Shown: positions 31,291 through 43,399 of the stretch, in pieces | Numbering within the stretch: position 1 is the stretch's first letter | Layout: each line of letters starts with the position of its first letter | NCBI GenBank assembly: GCA_963576475.1 | Contig: OY754981.1 | Coordinates: 12,922,234 to 12,986,233 of the forward strand | Length of the DNA: 64,000 nt | Reading direction: 5' to 3' | Source: Molanna angustata | Lineage: Eukaryota; Arthropoda; Insecta; Trichoptera; Molannidae | Notes under the pieces: generated by a model | Seen by the model: only the letters and a program-made list of their open reading frames with translations | Told to the model about the DNA's origin: nothing | Databases searched by the model: none | Program-made: the position numbers and the translations under genes

Positions 31291-31683
31291 AGGTATTGCA
31301 CATCCGCAAACCTGTCGCTGATTATCCAACATCGTGGGATTTGCCGTTAATGAATTATTTCATATTAATATTTCGGACCTGTGGATACTTGCTTTTTTAT
31401 ACACTTTTATCTGAATTTTGTAATTAACTCCCGATCAGTTAGAGCTCTAACTCCCCGATCAGTGAGATATCTGTAACTTTCGTCATTTGTGTACCCATAT
31501 CTGATGACAATGAATGTTACATTTGCATTTTCAGCTTGATTCATATGATATTTTGATAAAATTGAAAAAAAAATGTATTTCATACAAACTTAGTGTATAT
31601 ACCTAATTGTTAAAGTAGGTACCATTTATATCGTCACACAATTGATTATGATTGTTCTGTATTTGAATTTGTTTCCTGCATAA
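31291..31683. other. No recognised gene or element
   Basis: A short tandem pair near 31428-31465 (CTCCCGATCAGT and CCCCGATCAGT) is the only structure noted. Confidence 0.4.
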
Positions 31684-32182
31684 AAACGAGTAGGTTGTGG
31701 CCAACTCCTCACTAACAAGTCCTATAAAATATTCAAATTTTGTATGGAATTATTCAGCATTTTCATGAAATGAGTTTGTTGAATTATTTTTTTATATATT
31801 TTATTGTGAAAACTTGATAACTCTTCAATGCCATTTTATGTAAGTGATGTGCTTTTTTACCGATTTGAAAATAAGAATTTCAAATTTAAAGTTTCCTGAG
31901 CTTGGGGTTACTTCGAAATATTTGACAGTTAAAAAAATTGAGAAGCACTATTCAGATAGTCTATAATCAATAAAGTAAAATAAACACGCCGTACATAGCA
32001 CACTGCACACAGCACATAGCACACAGCACATAGCACTCACAGACACAGATACATTGTGACGAAACTTTCAGAATACAATCTCAACATGATACTAGTTGAT
32101 AATCTGCAATAAAAAAATACCCTTAAAAATTGCGAAATCATAACTCCCCACTATATCCCCTTGGGTTAGTGAGGAGTAAAAA
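31684..32182 (-). mobile_element. Family-2 Helentron-like element, 499 bp
   Basis: The 3' cap is at 31684, with a 9-bp deletion removing part of the usual AACGCTA. The 5' end at 32182 keeps GGTTAGTGAGGAGTAAAA plus the complementary ACTCCCCACTA, so the 5' hairpin is intact. The internal short-repeat site at 32005-32050 holds GCACATAGCACACA variants. Confidence 0.65.
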
Positions 32183-33979
32183 CTGCGTTTGACATTATGT
32201 ATGTTTTTAACATTGGAAGTGTGAATGTAAAAAATCTACGGACTGACGTGAAATATTTTTTTATTCTTCATTTCGACGCGAAGAAAACGTTGAAAAGTCT
32301 GTTCTCAATTATTTTTTATATACTTGTTTTAATATATCCTTAATTGAAGAAATAATAATTTGCTATTATTTAAGACGTGCTGGGCCGATATATATTTTTA
32401 TCGTAATATTGTTTGTATGGTTGAATCACGGATGGAAATAAAAATCGCACGTGCGTAATTGCCACGGGGGCCTAAAAACGAAAACACGTTGATACGTACG
32501 TACCTGCAACGTTATCTCTTTCCACAACAATAAAATCTTATACTTTTATGATAAAATATTATATCCATTTTTTGTACATCTATCTTCCATTCAGATTTAA
32601 TTTTTGATTTATTATATAATAATCTTTTCAAACTATTAAAAACATTCCATTGATATGTTTTTTGATTTTACCTTGCTTCATACTGGTAAAAATGTTTACC
32701 AAAATAAACGATTATGGACCTTTCAACTGATATTTTTTTAAGCTACAAAATACCAATTCTTTGCTCGGGTTGGAAGAGATTTATTTTGGGTAATAAACCG
32801 GCCATTGTTTACGTAAATTTAATCCATGTATAAGTAGAGTTGTGAACTGGAGCCCCTGAGGTTTAAGGTACTTTCGGGAAAGAACGAAACGAGGGCCTAT
32901 GAGTGACCTTTAAGGTTTAAGATGCTTTCAGTAAAGTCCGAACCAAGGAGTCAACTCCGTTTGGTCCAGAATTGATTCTTGACTTCTGAAGGGAATGCAG
33001 TTAGAGTTGGTACCCAAATAGCTCGTGTTAGCGATCAATTCCGAAGATTGAAAACGAGGTCACCAGGATAGATTCTGTCCACTAAATAAAGTAAAGCTTT
33101 ACTTAGTTTAAACAGATATTAATTAACAAGTCACAATAAGACGACGGTAGCACAGTAGACGACGTATTCACAGAGGTGATTACTAAATACTCGGGTGCAT
33201 GTACCATCAAATTAAATATTTACAGTCAGTGGGTGAATTAAGCAGAGACTAAGGAAACACATTAGATACTCTTACATTCGATATATTGAGTTTCAATTGA
33301 CTTATACACACGAAATAAAATAAAATAAATGTTCTGTACATTAACAATAGAGTTTAAACAATAGAAAATAACAGTTTCGTATAGTTGAAAATATAACGCG
33401 CAAATGAAAGTTACACTTGTAGACCAGATAGTAAAAGTGATGATAAATGTATCGGTAGTTTGCTTATATACCGCACCCCCGAGGCTCATTAACAAACACA
33501 GGGTCATTGAACACCCTGTTACTAAGTAAAATTCTAGGTAGGTACATATGATTAAAAAGAATATTGTTGTAAAGCCGATACTAGTGGTCGATGACCTCCC
33601 CTCGCGCGTTTAATATTTCTTGGAGACGGATGTACTTTCTAAGTTACTATGTAGGCGAATTCGCCACAGAGTAAATCCTCCATCATTCAAATTATTGTAA
33701 TTTCCAACTTTTAACACTTTTTTATAATCACTACACATTCTGTTCTTGTTGACGTATTTCTACGTTTATTAGAAGTGCTTTACTTTATCGTTTCATTAGG
33801 CCCTTTTTGGCAATAAATAAGAGTTTTTTTATGCCATCATTTCTTCACGACCCTGAAATTGTATATTTGGAATTTTAAGGTCATTATATTTGGAATTAAA
33901 TATATTATGTTATAAGTTATTATAATTATCATGTTGCTTTATTATTATGAAACGTAAAACATCGGATAGTTGACGTTTA
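32183..33979. other. 1.8 kb with no recognised gene
   Basis: From 32860 to 32945 a short segment CCTTTAAGGTTTAAGATGC resembles an earlier CCCTGAGGTTTAAGGTAC, a local duplication. Open frames are short and unsupported. Base composition rises around 32820-33070. Confidence 0.35.
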
Positions 33980-34660
33980 GTGCTAAACTTCACAATATTC
34001 ACAATATTCTACAATATTCACATCGACAGAATTGAGAGGATTCAGAGAAGGTTTGTTAAAACGCTTAATTTTAGAAAAAAAATTTACCGCCATGATTATG
34101 ATCAATCTTTAAAATTACTTGAAAAAAGAAGAAAGATATCCGATGTCTATCTGCTTTATAAAATACTTAATAACCTTGTAGACAGCTCTTACCTACTCCA
34201 AAAAATTTCTTTCAACTGCCCCATGAAAACAACACGCCAAAATCACCTTTTCTATACACCATACTGCAGAACAAATTACGCACAGAATAATTATGTCAAC
34301 AGATGCTTAAATTATTACAATAGTCTTGACCCCCAACCTGATATATTTAACTCCACACAGACATCGATGAAACGCCAATTACGCGCAGTTATTGGTAATA
34401 TTACTGGTTAAAAATCAAACCTACTTTCCTTAAACATTCATCCCTTCCTTATCAACGCTTTCCTATATCCATTACCCTTCCCTTTCCCCCACATACACTC
34501 ACCATCTTACAATGACTACCCAACATTAATAATGTATAATAATTTAAATATGTGAAACTTTATAATTGGCTATTTATTTTGTATTCTCATTTGAAATTAA
34601 GTATTATAAATGTATAGCTGTTAAGTTTCCAAACAAATAAAAAATAAAAAAAATAAAAAT
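33980..34660 (+). mobile_element. LINE, 5'-truncated, C-terminus and 3' UTR
   Basis: The open frame 33980-34411 encodes IDRIERIQRRFVKTLNFRKK, VYLLYKILNNLVDSSYLL, FYTPYCRTNYAQNNYVNRCL and NYYNSL. This is the LINE C-terminal domain, uninterrupted over about 130 codons. The 3' UTR (34412-34640) contains CCCTTTCCCCCACATACACT and ends in AATAAAAAATAAAAAAAATA. The insertion at 2991-3180 derives from the same family. RT motifs are absent. Confidence 0.88.
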
Positions 34661-35870
34661 AAACTTATACGAATTGTATCTACACATAAAGGATATGCCT
34701 GCGACCAGAGGTGTAGCATTTAATAATTTCAATCTATATGGTACCCGATAGTTTAAAACTATTTATTTATTTTTGATCACACCATATTTATAATGACGAA
34801 ACAAGTAGATTACTGCTGCTCAACTTGGAAATTCTGTTCTAGGGCTAGCAGTTTACAATTTTAAGTGACAATATAAGCGCATTAAATAGGCACACTATCT
34901 CAGTATCCTCACACAAAATAGATCAATCGGCTCCTAATGCCCACTTTTATACCTGTCATCAATCTAATCTCTGGCGCGATTTTTCATTTAAAATCATAGA
35001 AAAGAGGGGAGTTAACCACGTTGGTCTAGTTGAATGAAAATTAAACCAAACATTTTTATGTGTTACTCGAAGAGCATCACAAACATAATACGGCATAGTT
35101 AAAAATATTATTGATAATTTTAATTGCGAATTATTTTATGGTTATAGTTGAATACTCAGTATCTATTATATTGAATACGTCTCCCACTCCTATGTCCGTG
35201 TATGCCGTGTCAGTTTAGCATGTGCGCGTATTGCCAGTAAAATAATTTTACCCATATTAATTTTCGCTTTCAAAATATTTCTTCAATATAAAAAATAAAT
35301 TGAAACGAAAAATTACAAAATTATTTTAAGTTTAAAATCATTGTTTAAAATGTATTTTAAATATCAATTGACAATATTATTTTTCAAAAAGGAATTTTTA
35401 AACATTCAGAATAAATTTTAACCGTAATAATCTGCGGAATATCCATTTTGAATACTGACAACATTGCTTTCAATATGTCATGATAATACGCAAAAGATAT
35501 TTGACAGATTATGTTTTCGTTTAATCGCATTATTTAATTATATATACGTATAGTTTATCATTATTATTTTATTATTATAAAAAGATATTCAGTCTTAACT
35601 ATTGTGTACTGTTCTAAATGATATTTCGAATGTACCTACATTCAAATTATCAATGTTTATAATTTCAAACGTACGCATTTCTTAAAACGCATTTCTTTCA
35701 AAACGTTATCGAAAATATATTTTTTTTATAATTTTCGCATTTTTACTATAAAAATACTGTTTTATTACTTGATTTTAACGTTTCCACGCAAAGATATTTA
35801 GTTTTTAAATGTCCTAAATGGTATATTTGACGATATTTAGTTTTACAAGGTTAATTCGCAACTGCCGCAT
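34661..35870. other. No recognised gene or element
   Basis: A+T-rich with no repeat match found by eye. Confidence 0.4.
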
Positions 35871-36385
35871 AGCGGCAAATAAAGCCGAGCGGCGGCCGTT
35901 GGGGGATGGGCCGCGATAGCTGACAGGGGCAGTGCCACTATTCTTATTATATTTGTTTAAAAAAATATTATTGTACGTTGCCCATTTTTACAAATAAATA
36001 ACGGAACATCAACAGCATTTGAGATTTTAATGCTTTACATGCACCTAATAATTATTTCATTGTGAAAACATCTTGAAAAGCTTTTAATATTATGTGCTTA
36101 AGTACAATTTAAATGTTTTTTAGAAATATGATTCATTTATATTAATAAATATACACTAATAAGTTATTGTTTAATTTCTATTATGGTAACATTATTAAAC
36201 ATTGACCTAATAATATAATAAATTAATGAATATGTTGGTTCAATACTGAATAATTGGTTCGATGTGCAGCGGTCATAGGTTGGTGCGAAGCGTTAAAAAA
36301 ACGTTGCGTGGCATAAAACAAATGGCGCGGCGCGTAGCGCCAAACCGGGGTCGGGCCGCGGAGCGGCCAGGGGCGGAGCCCCTAG
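35871..36385 (+). mobile_element. Helitron-like segment with GC-rich 3-nt-loop hairpins
   Basis: The 3' end carries three consecutive hairpins in very A+T-rich DNA: GGCGC-GTA-GCGCC (36329-36341), GGCCGC-GGA-GCGGCC (36354-36368) and AGGGGC-GGA-GCCCCT (36369-36383). CTAG (36382-36385) and T follow directly. A hairpin before CTAG|T is the known Helitron 3' signature. A fourth hairpin, TGCCGC-ATA-GCGGCA, lies at 35873-35887. The 5' boundary is not defined and there is no Rep/helicase coding. The interval also holds a LINE 3' end remnant (35945-36000). Confidence 0.5.
35945..36000 (+). mobile_element. LINE 3' end remnant
   Basis: ATTATTGTACGTTGCCCATT and flanks match the complement of 45995-46045, the 3' end of the LINE inserted there. 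A short TAAATAA tail follows. Confidence 0.6.
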
Positions 36386-36812
36386 TTTGTTTATTAAATG
36401 CAATTATCTATCAATGTGAATAGCTGAAATTAGTCGCATTGTTTAAAATCTATATAAATAAATATTTATATTAATCCTTCCATCATCCTTCCAAATGTTA
36501 AGCAATTAAAGAATTTTATAACACAATTCACAATAAAATAATTATTTTAGATAAACCGATATTTCATCACTTGCCGTCTATGTGAATTTCGCGAATTATT
36601 TGATAGGGAAGTGGTGAAATCATAATATGAAATTTATTCTAAATATTTCTCGTTATCTTCGTTTTCTACTGCGTATTTCTTAATGAGAACTACGATGACC
36701 TTCGAAACGTAGATGTATCTACATCTGTCGACATTTGTCACGGTGTTCTTAGTTCAAATCTCAATACAGTAAGAAAAATATAAAGAAGAAATATATCAAG
36801 ATAAATATAAAT
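36386..36812. other. A+T-rich stretch, nothing recognised
   Basis: No coding or element signal. Confidence 0.4.
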
Positions 36813-37330
36813 ATTTCATAACGCAATCGTAGTGCCAACCCTGACGTATGCAAGTGAGACCTGGACATGGCAGAAGTTGCACGAAAGCAGAATAAATGCA
36901 GTTGAAATGAGATCGCTTAGAAGAATTTGTAACAGAATGATGTATGATAGAGTTCGGAATGAAGATACAAGGAAAGAATGTAAGATAAAGAAAGATGTAA
37001 TTAACAGAATGAAAGTTAACACATTGAGATGGTTTGGCCACTTGGGGAGAATGAACGAAGAACGCCTGACGAAGAAAATATACAAAGCTGACAGGAACGG
37101 AATAAGAGGTCGCGGGCGCCCAAGAAAAGGATGGCACGACCATGTGAACGATATTTTGAAAGATGGAAATGTAAGAAGCATGAACAACAGACGAACATGT
37201 ATAAGACGATGTATGAATGTTGATGAGGCGATGAATGTGTGTCAAGATAGAAAAATGTGGCGTTCGGTTCTCTCTGCCTACCCCGTGAGGGACATGGCGT
37301 GATGGTATGTATGTATGTATGTATGTATGT
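36813..37330 (+). mobile_element. RTE-like copy with open C-terminal frame and (TATG)n tail
   Basis: The frame 36832-37302 (156 codons) encodes TLTYASETWTWQ, MRSLRRICNRMMYDRVRNED, MKVNTLRWFGHLGRMNEERL, RGRPRKGWHDHVNDILKDGN and the VRDMA end. It is uninterrupted and about as well preserved as 12691-13249. The (GTAT)n tail spans about 37306-37330. No clear TSD was found. A long minus-strand frame through the same bases is a shadow. Confidence 0.9.
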
Positions 37331-38245
37331 AACATTGCCTCTTCTTGTCTGTCTTTTGCTCCTTGGATAAAGTTGTCAAATGATAATAAGCCCGCCAGTG
37401 TGCAATATATTTTTTTTAAATTATGCAAAAAAAGAAAAATAAATAATGATTCTAAAGGTTTTGTATAAACATTGTGCAAATCCATTTTAAATCCATTAAC
37501 AAATATACAAAAACATTTTTTTCTACACAAATATTAGACATTAATAAAAATAAAACAAAAGGCGACATTGTAAACATCCAGGTACCAACTATATCCCCAT
37601 TTCTTCAAACTTTGACTGACATACACATATTTGGCAACATTGTAACATCACTGTTACTCCACCCACACATGTGGAGATTTTTGTTTAAATTGGTAAGTTT
37701 TATTTGACAATTGACCTTGAAAATTCCAAGTCACCTCGGCGAAAATGATCGGTTAAAGTATGTATGTGAAAAATATTTTGGATTATTTGATCATCAATAA
37801 ATAAATAAAGAAGAATATTACGCAACTCTTATTCATGGAGACGAATTTTAACTAACTTTATATATTTTTTTATTCAGGAAGATGTATTTTCACTAACTTG
37901 AGTACAAATTTTGTATAATATGTAAGATATTTTTCTGCACTAAAAGTCCCAATCCATTCATTATAACTGAATGTTTTTTTGGTTAAATATACCTTTATTT
38001 TACGGGTCCTTAGTAGCACGGTTACGCCCCTGAGTCATTGCATTTTGCATGTGAATTTAAGTGCATCCTGTGCAACGCTGAAACGAACGGGATTTATTTA
38101 AGACGAGAATAAACAAATTGAAGCATGGTGACCCATATGGTCTTCTTCGAGAGTATTAAAATAGATAAAATGAAATATGTATAAGTGCTGGTACATCATC
38201 ATTACCATTTTATATTTGGACTAGCTGTTTTTATTTATTTATAAA
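37331..38245. other. Mostly unrecognised; LINE 3' UTR trace at 37383-37412
   Basis: AATAAGCCCGCCAGTGTGCA near 37385 matches LINE 3' UTRs at 25282 and 43400 but lacks the upstream hairpin. The rest shows nothing. Confidence 0.4.
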
Positions 38246-38521
<276 letters not shown>

Positions 38522-38720
38522 CATAAGGTTTAACGCTCATTAGAGCATTTACAAAAATTTGTTAAACAGGAAAAAATAATAAACATGTGCATTGCCATAA
38601 TCATAAAAAAACGAAAATTAATTATTAAAAACAAAAAATAATTAACATAAGCAAGTTAAAATAAATAATTAAGATAAAAAAAATACTCAAAATACAAAAT
38701 TTAAAAAACAATAAATGGAA
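38522..38720 (-). mobile_element. LINE-type 3' UTR (tentative)
   Basis: The reverse strand reads GCTCTAATGAGCGTTAAACC then TTATGAATAAATA before the TAAA repeat. GCTCTAATGAGC is a small hairpin. No coding region is attached. Confidence 0.4.
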
Positions 38721-39197
38721 AAAAAATCTTTTTTTTCCCGACCAAATGGAAACTACTTTGGACTTATGAGTCAAATTGGATCCCGTCTATTCTCAAGGAA
38801 GACCAAAATTACTCTCTTTAAGATCTTGAATAAACATGTCCTTTTGTATGCGTCAGTAACGTGAAGCGAGATGGAAAGGTTATTGACATATTTGTAAGGA
38901 GCATGGTGCGACACATATTATGGTCCAGCAGGGCTACTTATGAAGTTGATTACAGAAAATTAAGATCAGCTTCAGACTTTATCAATCTTTGAAGTTAAAT
39001 TAATTAAATAATACTTTAAATTTACACAACAATTCATGACCATTTCATACTTTTGTCTGCTTCTCTGGGGTATTGTCGTCCATAAGTTCGACGTTGACTC
39101 TTTAGAAGCGAACACTGAACTAAACTTTTTTTTTTAATAACTCACAATGGAATTGTTGGAAAACGAACATAAATGTAATGTGACTTTTTCTATATAT
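38721..39197. other. No clear element
   Basis: Around 38800-38880, traces resembling an RTE 'LNKHVLLYASVT' block can be read, too weak to call. Confidence 0.3.
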
Positions 39198-39560
39198 TAT
39201 AAGGATGGAGGAGACGGGAGGAATTGATGGGAGGTAGGACGCAATGAAGGAACGGAAGGTACTATTAGAAGAAAAGGTACTGAAGGGTCTAAAGGTATTG
39301 AATGGTCTGATGGGATGGAAGAGACAGGAGGAACTGAAGAAAGGTAGGAGGCACTGTAGGTACGAGAGTTACTGCAGGCTCTAAAGGTACTGAAAGTTTA
39401 AAGAGATGGAAGGGAGAAACTAAAGGAGGTAAGAGGCACGGGAAGGGACGTGAGGTACTGAAGGGCCTGAACGGACGGGAGGTACTGAAGGGCCTAAAGA
39501 CACGGGAGATTAAGAAGGGCTGAAAGGACGGGAGGTACTGAAAATACGTGAGGTACTGAA
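39198..39560 (+). repeat. 27-bp purine-rich minisatellite, degenerate
   Basis: Imperfect tandem units based on GGACGGGAGGTACTGAAG plus GGCCTGAA. The same unit forms the array at 49958-50156. Because 27 is a multiple of 3, long open frames (Ser-Arg-Pro-Phe repeats on the minus strand, 39657-39289) appear without evidence of a gene. Confidence 0.85.
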
Positions 39561-41273
39561 GGGACTGATGGAAATGAAGGATAGTTTCTCTAGTTGCCTT
39601 ATAAAAAAGTAGGTAGTGGATACATCCATATTGAACATTTCCTTGCATATTGTGCAAGTTGCGAGTTGTTGCTTATTTTTTCAACTCAAATAATCAATAA
39701 ATATATTTTGACTTAAAGAATTTCCATAAAAATACAAATTAAATAAGGACGTAACACAATTCAAGTATAATTTTTTTCACTCATTTGATTTATAATAATT
39801 ATAAAAACGGATATTTTTTTTTCAAAAAGATTTTAACAAAACTCACCAAAAAATAGCAACACGGAGTCGTCTTCTTAAAAACACACTCAGCATTCACGTC
39901 ATTAAATTATTACTCACTAAATTTCTTTGGATCTGTCACAAGTCAGTGATTGATATTCCTTAAGTAGGTAAATTTGATATAAATAACAGAGAATATGGCT
40001 AAGAGCTTATTTTGCGATTACTTCGTAGGTATTCATATATTCTTATAAGAAGTACCCAAGTATAAATATGATAATATTTCGTTTGGATTGTACTTTTCAT
40101 CATATCGTCATTTATCTCTGACGGCGTAGGCAGAATTTTCATACAATACACGGCATATCAACATAAATATAATATTATAATATACCTATTCTTAAAACAA
40201 CTTAATTTTTGATATTCTCCGGAAATGGGCATAAAATTATCGAAACCTGTTAATGTATTGGTTGAGCAATAATGAATATTGTCATATTTTTATTTATAAT
40301 AAAACAAGCACGTAAGCTATTCAATCGGGGTTTGCCATCTGTGGAATGGACGGTTATTTATTTGTGATTTATTTTGAAATCCGAACATACACAGAGGAAA
40401 AATCTATGTAGTTTTTTGGCTTTTGTTTTAAGTTTTCGTCGGCCGACTACGCGGGTTAGATTTTGCGGCTCACATTTGTATCGCGTATTTTTGGTGATGA
40501 ATATTTATTTTTATTTACCGAAAACAAAATTACTCTTGATTCCTTAAGCGATTTGGACAGCATGTAGAGTTTTACTAGTAAAATAAAAGTTGATAAACTT
40601 ATACAGTAAATAAACAAGGCGTTATGAATTGCTTTTACTTCATCAGTTTTAAAGACCCTTACGGGACAAAACGATCATCCTATTTGACGGATGAAGTTTT
40701 TGTAGAATATTTAGACTTGTTATTTTTTTATCATTAAGTTCTTACCTATAATTGATTTTCTATGAACCATTTTATTTTACTCAAAAACAATATTTACATA
40801 TTTGCGTCGATGTTCCCAGGAGTTTCACGAAATTCACAGTGCTCCATTTCAAAACACAATATAATTAAATCAATAGGTAGATCATGAGATGGCCGTGTTC
40901 ACCAAGGAACATCAAATGGATCATCAACTAACTACCTGCTCGGAGCTCAAATCCTTGAGTGCATCACTCAGTGAATTTGTATTTCACCAACTAAAAACCA
41001 ACATTCTTAATTGAGCCCTAGGCTCAACTCTCCTTAAATTTCTGGTGTACAGGAATACGAACTCAAGTTAAATTATATAGAAATATTAAAAAATCAAGAA
41101 CACATAATTTATCTTGTTTCCTTTATTAAAATAACAATCAAATATTATTCAGTGTGTAGTTCACAATTATTACAAGTTTTTGAAATTGTTTGAAAAAAGT
41201 ATTACTTTGATCTCATCAGTAGGTATATTTACATTAGTGTCGTGAATGGCCGCGAGCGCTGTATACCTGATAC
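39561..41273. other. 1.7 kb without recognised gene; SINE-tail trace at 39637-39680
   Basis: TTCCTTGCATATTGTGCAAG and TTGCGAG resemble the SINE 3' segment at 3266-3300. The remainder is A+T-rich with nothing recognised. Confidence 0.35.
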
Positions 41274-41470
41274 CATGCCCCCAAGTCAAATTGAAAACGC
41301 TGTTCGTTTTCGCCAAGCGCTAATTTTTTTTGTATGGGATTTGACGTTTGTTGTTTGTTATTGTAGAAAAAATTTCTACAACAAACGTCAAATCCCATAC
41401 AAAAAAAAAATAGCGCTTGGCGAAAACGAACAGCGTTTTCAATTTGACTTGGGGGCCATGTTTACAAACA
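41274..41470. mobile_element. 197-bp near-perfect palindrome (foldback element)
   Basis: The left arm, from ATGCCCCCAAGTCAAATTGA to TTGACGTTTGTTG at 41353, is inverted at 41379-41470 with only one or two small indels. The short centre holds TTGTAGAAA...TTTCTACAA. The frames at 41242-41613 and its reverse are consequences of this symmetry. Confidence 0.92.
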
Positions 41471-41984
41471 TATCGCATACCTGCTATTCTACCCCTGCTA
41501 CCTGTGTTATTGTGCATATCGCCATTATTGCTTTCGTTGACATCGATTTTGCTGTTTCAAATGAAATTCAATTTTATTTAATAAATACAAAAAGCAATGT
41601 TTTGACATCATGAATACCTAAATTCTTTTGTTCATTTCGCCCTGGGTAAGCGCTTCTGTCTATTTCATTGGCTAATTCAACTATTATTTTCACAAACCCA
41701 GTCTTTCGTGATAATAATATAATATCTGGATAATATAGAAATCAAATATAATATAAAATATAACAAGAAGTGCTAAAATGTAAAAAAATTAGTTACAAAA
41801 TACGTTGATGAATTACTTGATCCACAATAGACCGTCACTTAAGAGTTGAGTCGCCAGTAAGATTGTTTGGTGAAATGAAATTTTACGCTAAGCGCATCAA
41901 AAAAATGATTTTACCGCTTAGGAACCTTGGTGAAAGTGGGGGTAAATGAAACACCTGCCCTGAACAGAGAAGCTATAGAGGCAA

Positions 41985-42135
41985 ATCTAGGTTGAGTTGG
42001 CTGGACGACTTGCTGTGCGATATCAGAGAAATGGGCCTGACACATTGGAGAAGACTGGCGGTCGATAGGGAGAGATGGAGACTGTTTCTCAAGCAGGCCA
42101 GGGTCCGTAGCAAACTGTTGAGCCAGTAAGTATGA
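41985..42135 (+). mobile_element. RTE C-terminal fragment with GATGAT tail
   Basis: The frame encodes SRLSWLDDLLCDIREMGLTH, WRRLAVDRERWRLFLKQARV and RSKLLSQ before a stop, then TATGATGATGA. The L-DDL...M-WR..A.DR..WR pattern is the terminal block of RTE-type proteins. It is truncated at the 5' side. Confidence 0.75.
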
Positions 42136-42290
42136 TGATGAATTCAGCAAGACTCTGCAATAATTTGAGTCCTGATATAACTTCGTCAAACTGACTTTCC
42201 ATTTTCAAGAAAAGACTAAAGCAGGGATATCTTTCGAAAATACCTGATCCCTCTCCTTTTCCTTCCTGCCCTTTGTTACGTAATATTTAC

Positions 42291-42325
42291 TAAAGAAGGA
42301 ATATTTATCCCTAAACACCTGATCT
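42291..42325 (-). repeat. 35-bp dispersed repeat
   Basis: Reverse-complement partner of 25618-25652, located just before the family-2 element. Confidence 0.6.
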
Positions 42326-42356
42326 CGATTCCCACTTCTTGTTCCTTCCCAATCCT

Positions 42357-42922
42357 TTTTACTCCTCACTAACCCAAGGGGAAATAGTGGGGAGTTATGA
42401 TTTCGCAATTTTCAAGGCTATTTTTCTTTTAAGATTATCAACTAGTATCATGCTGAGATTGTATTCTGAAAGTTTCATCACAATGTATCTGTATATGTGT
42501 GCTATACACTATGTGCTGTGTGCTATGTGCTATGTGCTATGTGCTATGTGCTATGTGCTATGTGCTATGTGCAGTGTGCAGTGTGCAATGTACGGCACAG
42601 CGTGTTCATTTTACTTTATCGATTATAGACTAAAGTACTCATTCGATTCTATTCAAATTTTGCAAATTTGTATATCTAATACTCACTTAGACCCATTAGA
42701 TTTTGAAGGATATCTGAATAGTGCTCAAATATTTCAAAGTGACCCCAAGCTCAGGAAAATTAAAATTTGAAATTTTTATTTTCAAATAGGTAAAAAGGCT
42801 CATCACTTTCATAAAATGGCATTAAAGAAATATCAACTTTTCATAATAAAATATTTAAATAAAAAAATAATCAAACAAACTCATGACATAAAATTGCTGA
42901 AAATTTTCCTTACAAAATTTGA
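42357..42922 (+). mobile_element. Family-2 Helentron-like element, 3' cap lost
   Basis: It begins TTTTACTCCTCACTAACCC, with TAGTGGGGAGT at 42385-42395 closing the 5' hairpin. The internal site at 42515-42590 is a (TATGTGC)n tract of about nine units. The body is collinear with other copies up to CAAAATTTGAGTACGG near 42922, where the 3' end is missing. The frame covering 42339-42770 is created by the 7-bp repeat. Confidence 0.65.
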
Positions 42923-43160
42923 GTACGGAACAACTTTGGCTATATTACACTGATTGAAGGTAATAGGTATATTAACATTATTATTGTGAAATTTGCTTTG
43001 TTTATGTTAAAGTATTATTTAATTTTATTCTTATTTCATCTTTTTCCAAATCTTATATGTATATAAGAATAATGTTTATTTTATCAGTTTTCAGAAACCG
43101 GACGATATGAGAGTTAATTTTCTAGGAATATACCTACTAGTTACAAATAAATATTTGTGT
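42923..43160. other. Spacer between two family-2 copies
   Basis: A+T-rich; nothing recognised. Confidence 0.4.
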
Positions 43161-43345
43161 TTTTACTCCTCATTAACCCATTGACATTAAAGAATTATCA
43201 AATTCTCATAATAAAATATTTAATTAAAAAAATAATTTAACAAACCCATTTCATGAAAATGCTGAATATTTTCCATAAAAAATTGAATAATTTTTAGAAT
43301 GACTTGTTAGTGAGGAGTATAGTGTTGGCCACAACCCACTCGTTT
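43161..43345 (+). mobile_element. Family-2 Helentron-like element, 185-bp deletion derivative
   Basis: The 5' end TTTTACTCCTCATTAACCCA is joined directly to the 3' third (CATTAAAGAATTATCAAATT onward). It ends GTTAGTGAGGAGT and GGCCACAACCCACTCGTTT. Both ends are intact. The 5' hairpin, the internal short-repeat site and the middle of the body are deleted. Confidence 0.7.
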
Positions 43346-43399
43346 TCTATCATGTTTTTTTTGTATTTTTTATATTTGTCTTGATGTTATGTTTATTCT

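Noticed and set aside
37306..37330. Independent (GTAT)n microsatellite
   Set aside because: It is the normal tail of the RTE-like family, also present at 9434, 13234 and 46985.
36796..37530. 244-codon minus-strand open frame
   Set aside because: Antisense shadow of the RTE-like copy at 36813-37330, which has recognisable RTE blocks on the plus strand.
41242..41613. 123-codon frame and its mirror frame
   Set aside because: The symmetry of the 197-bp palindrome makes both strands read alike; not a gene.
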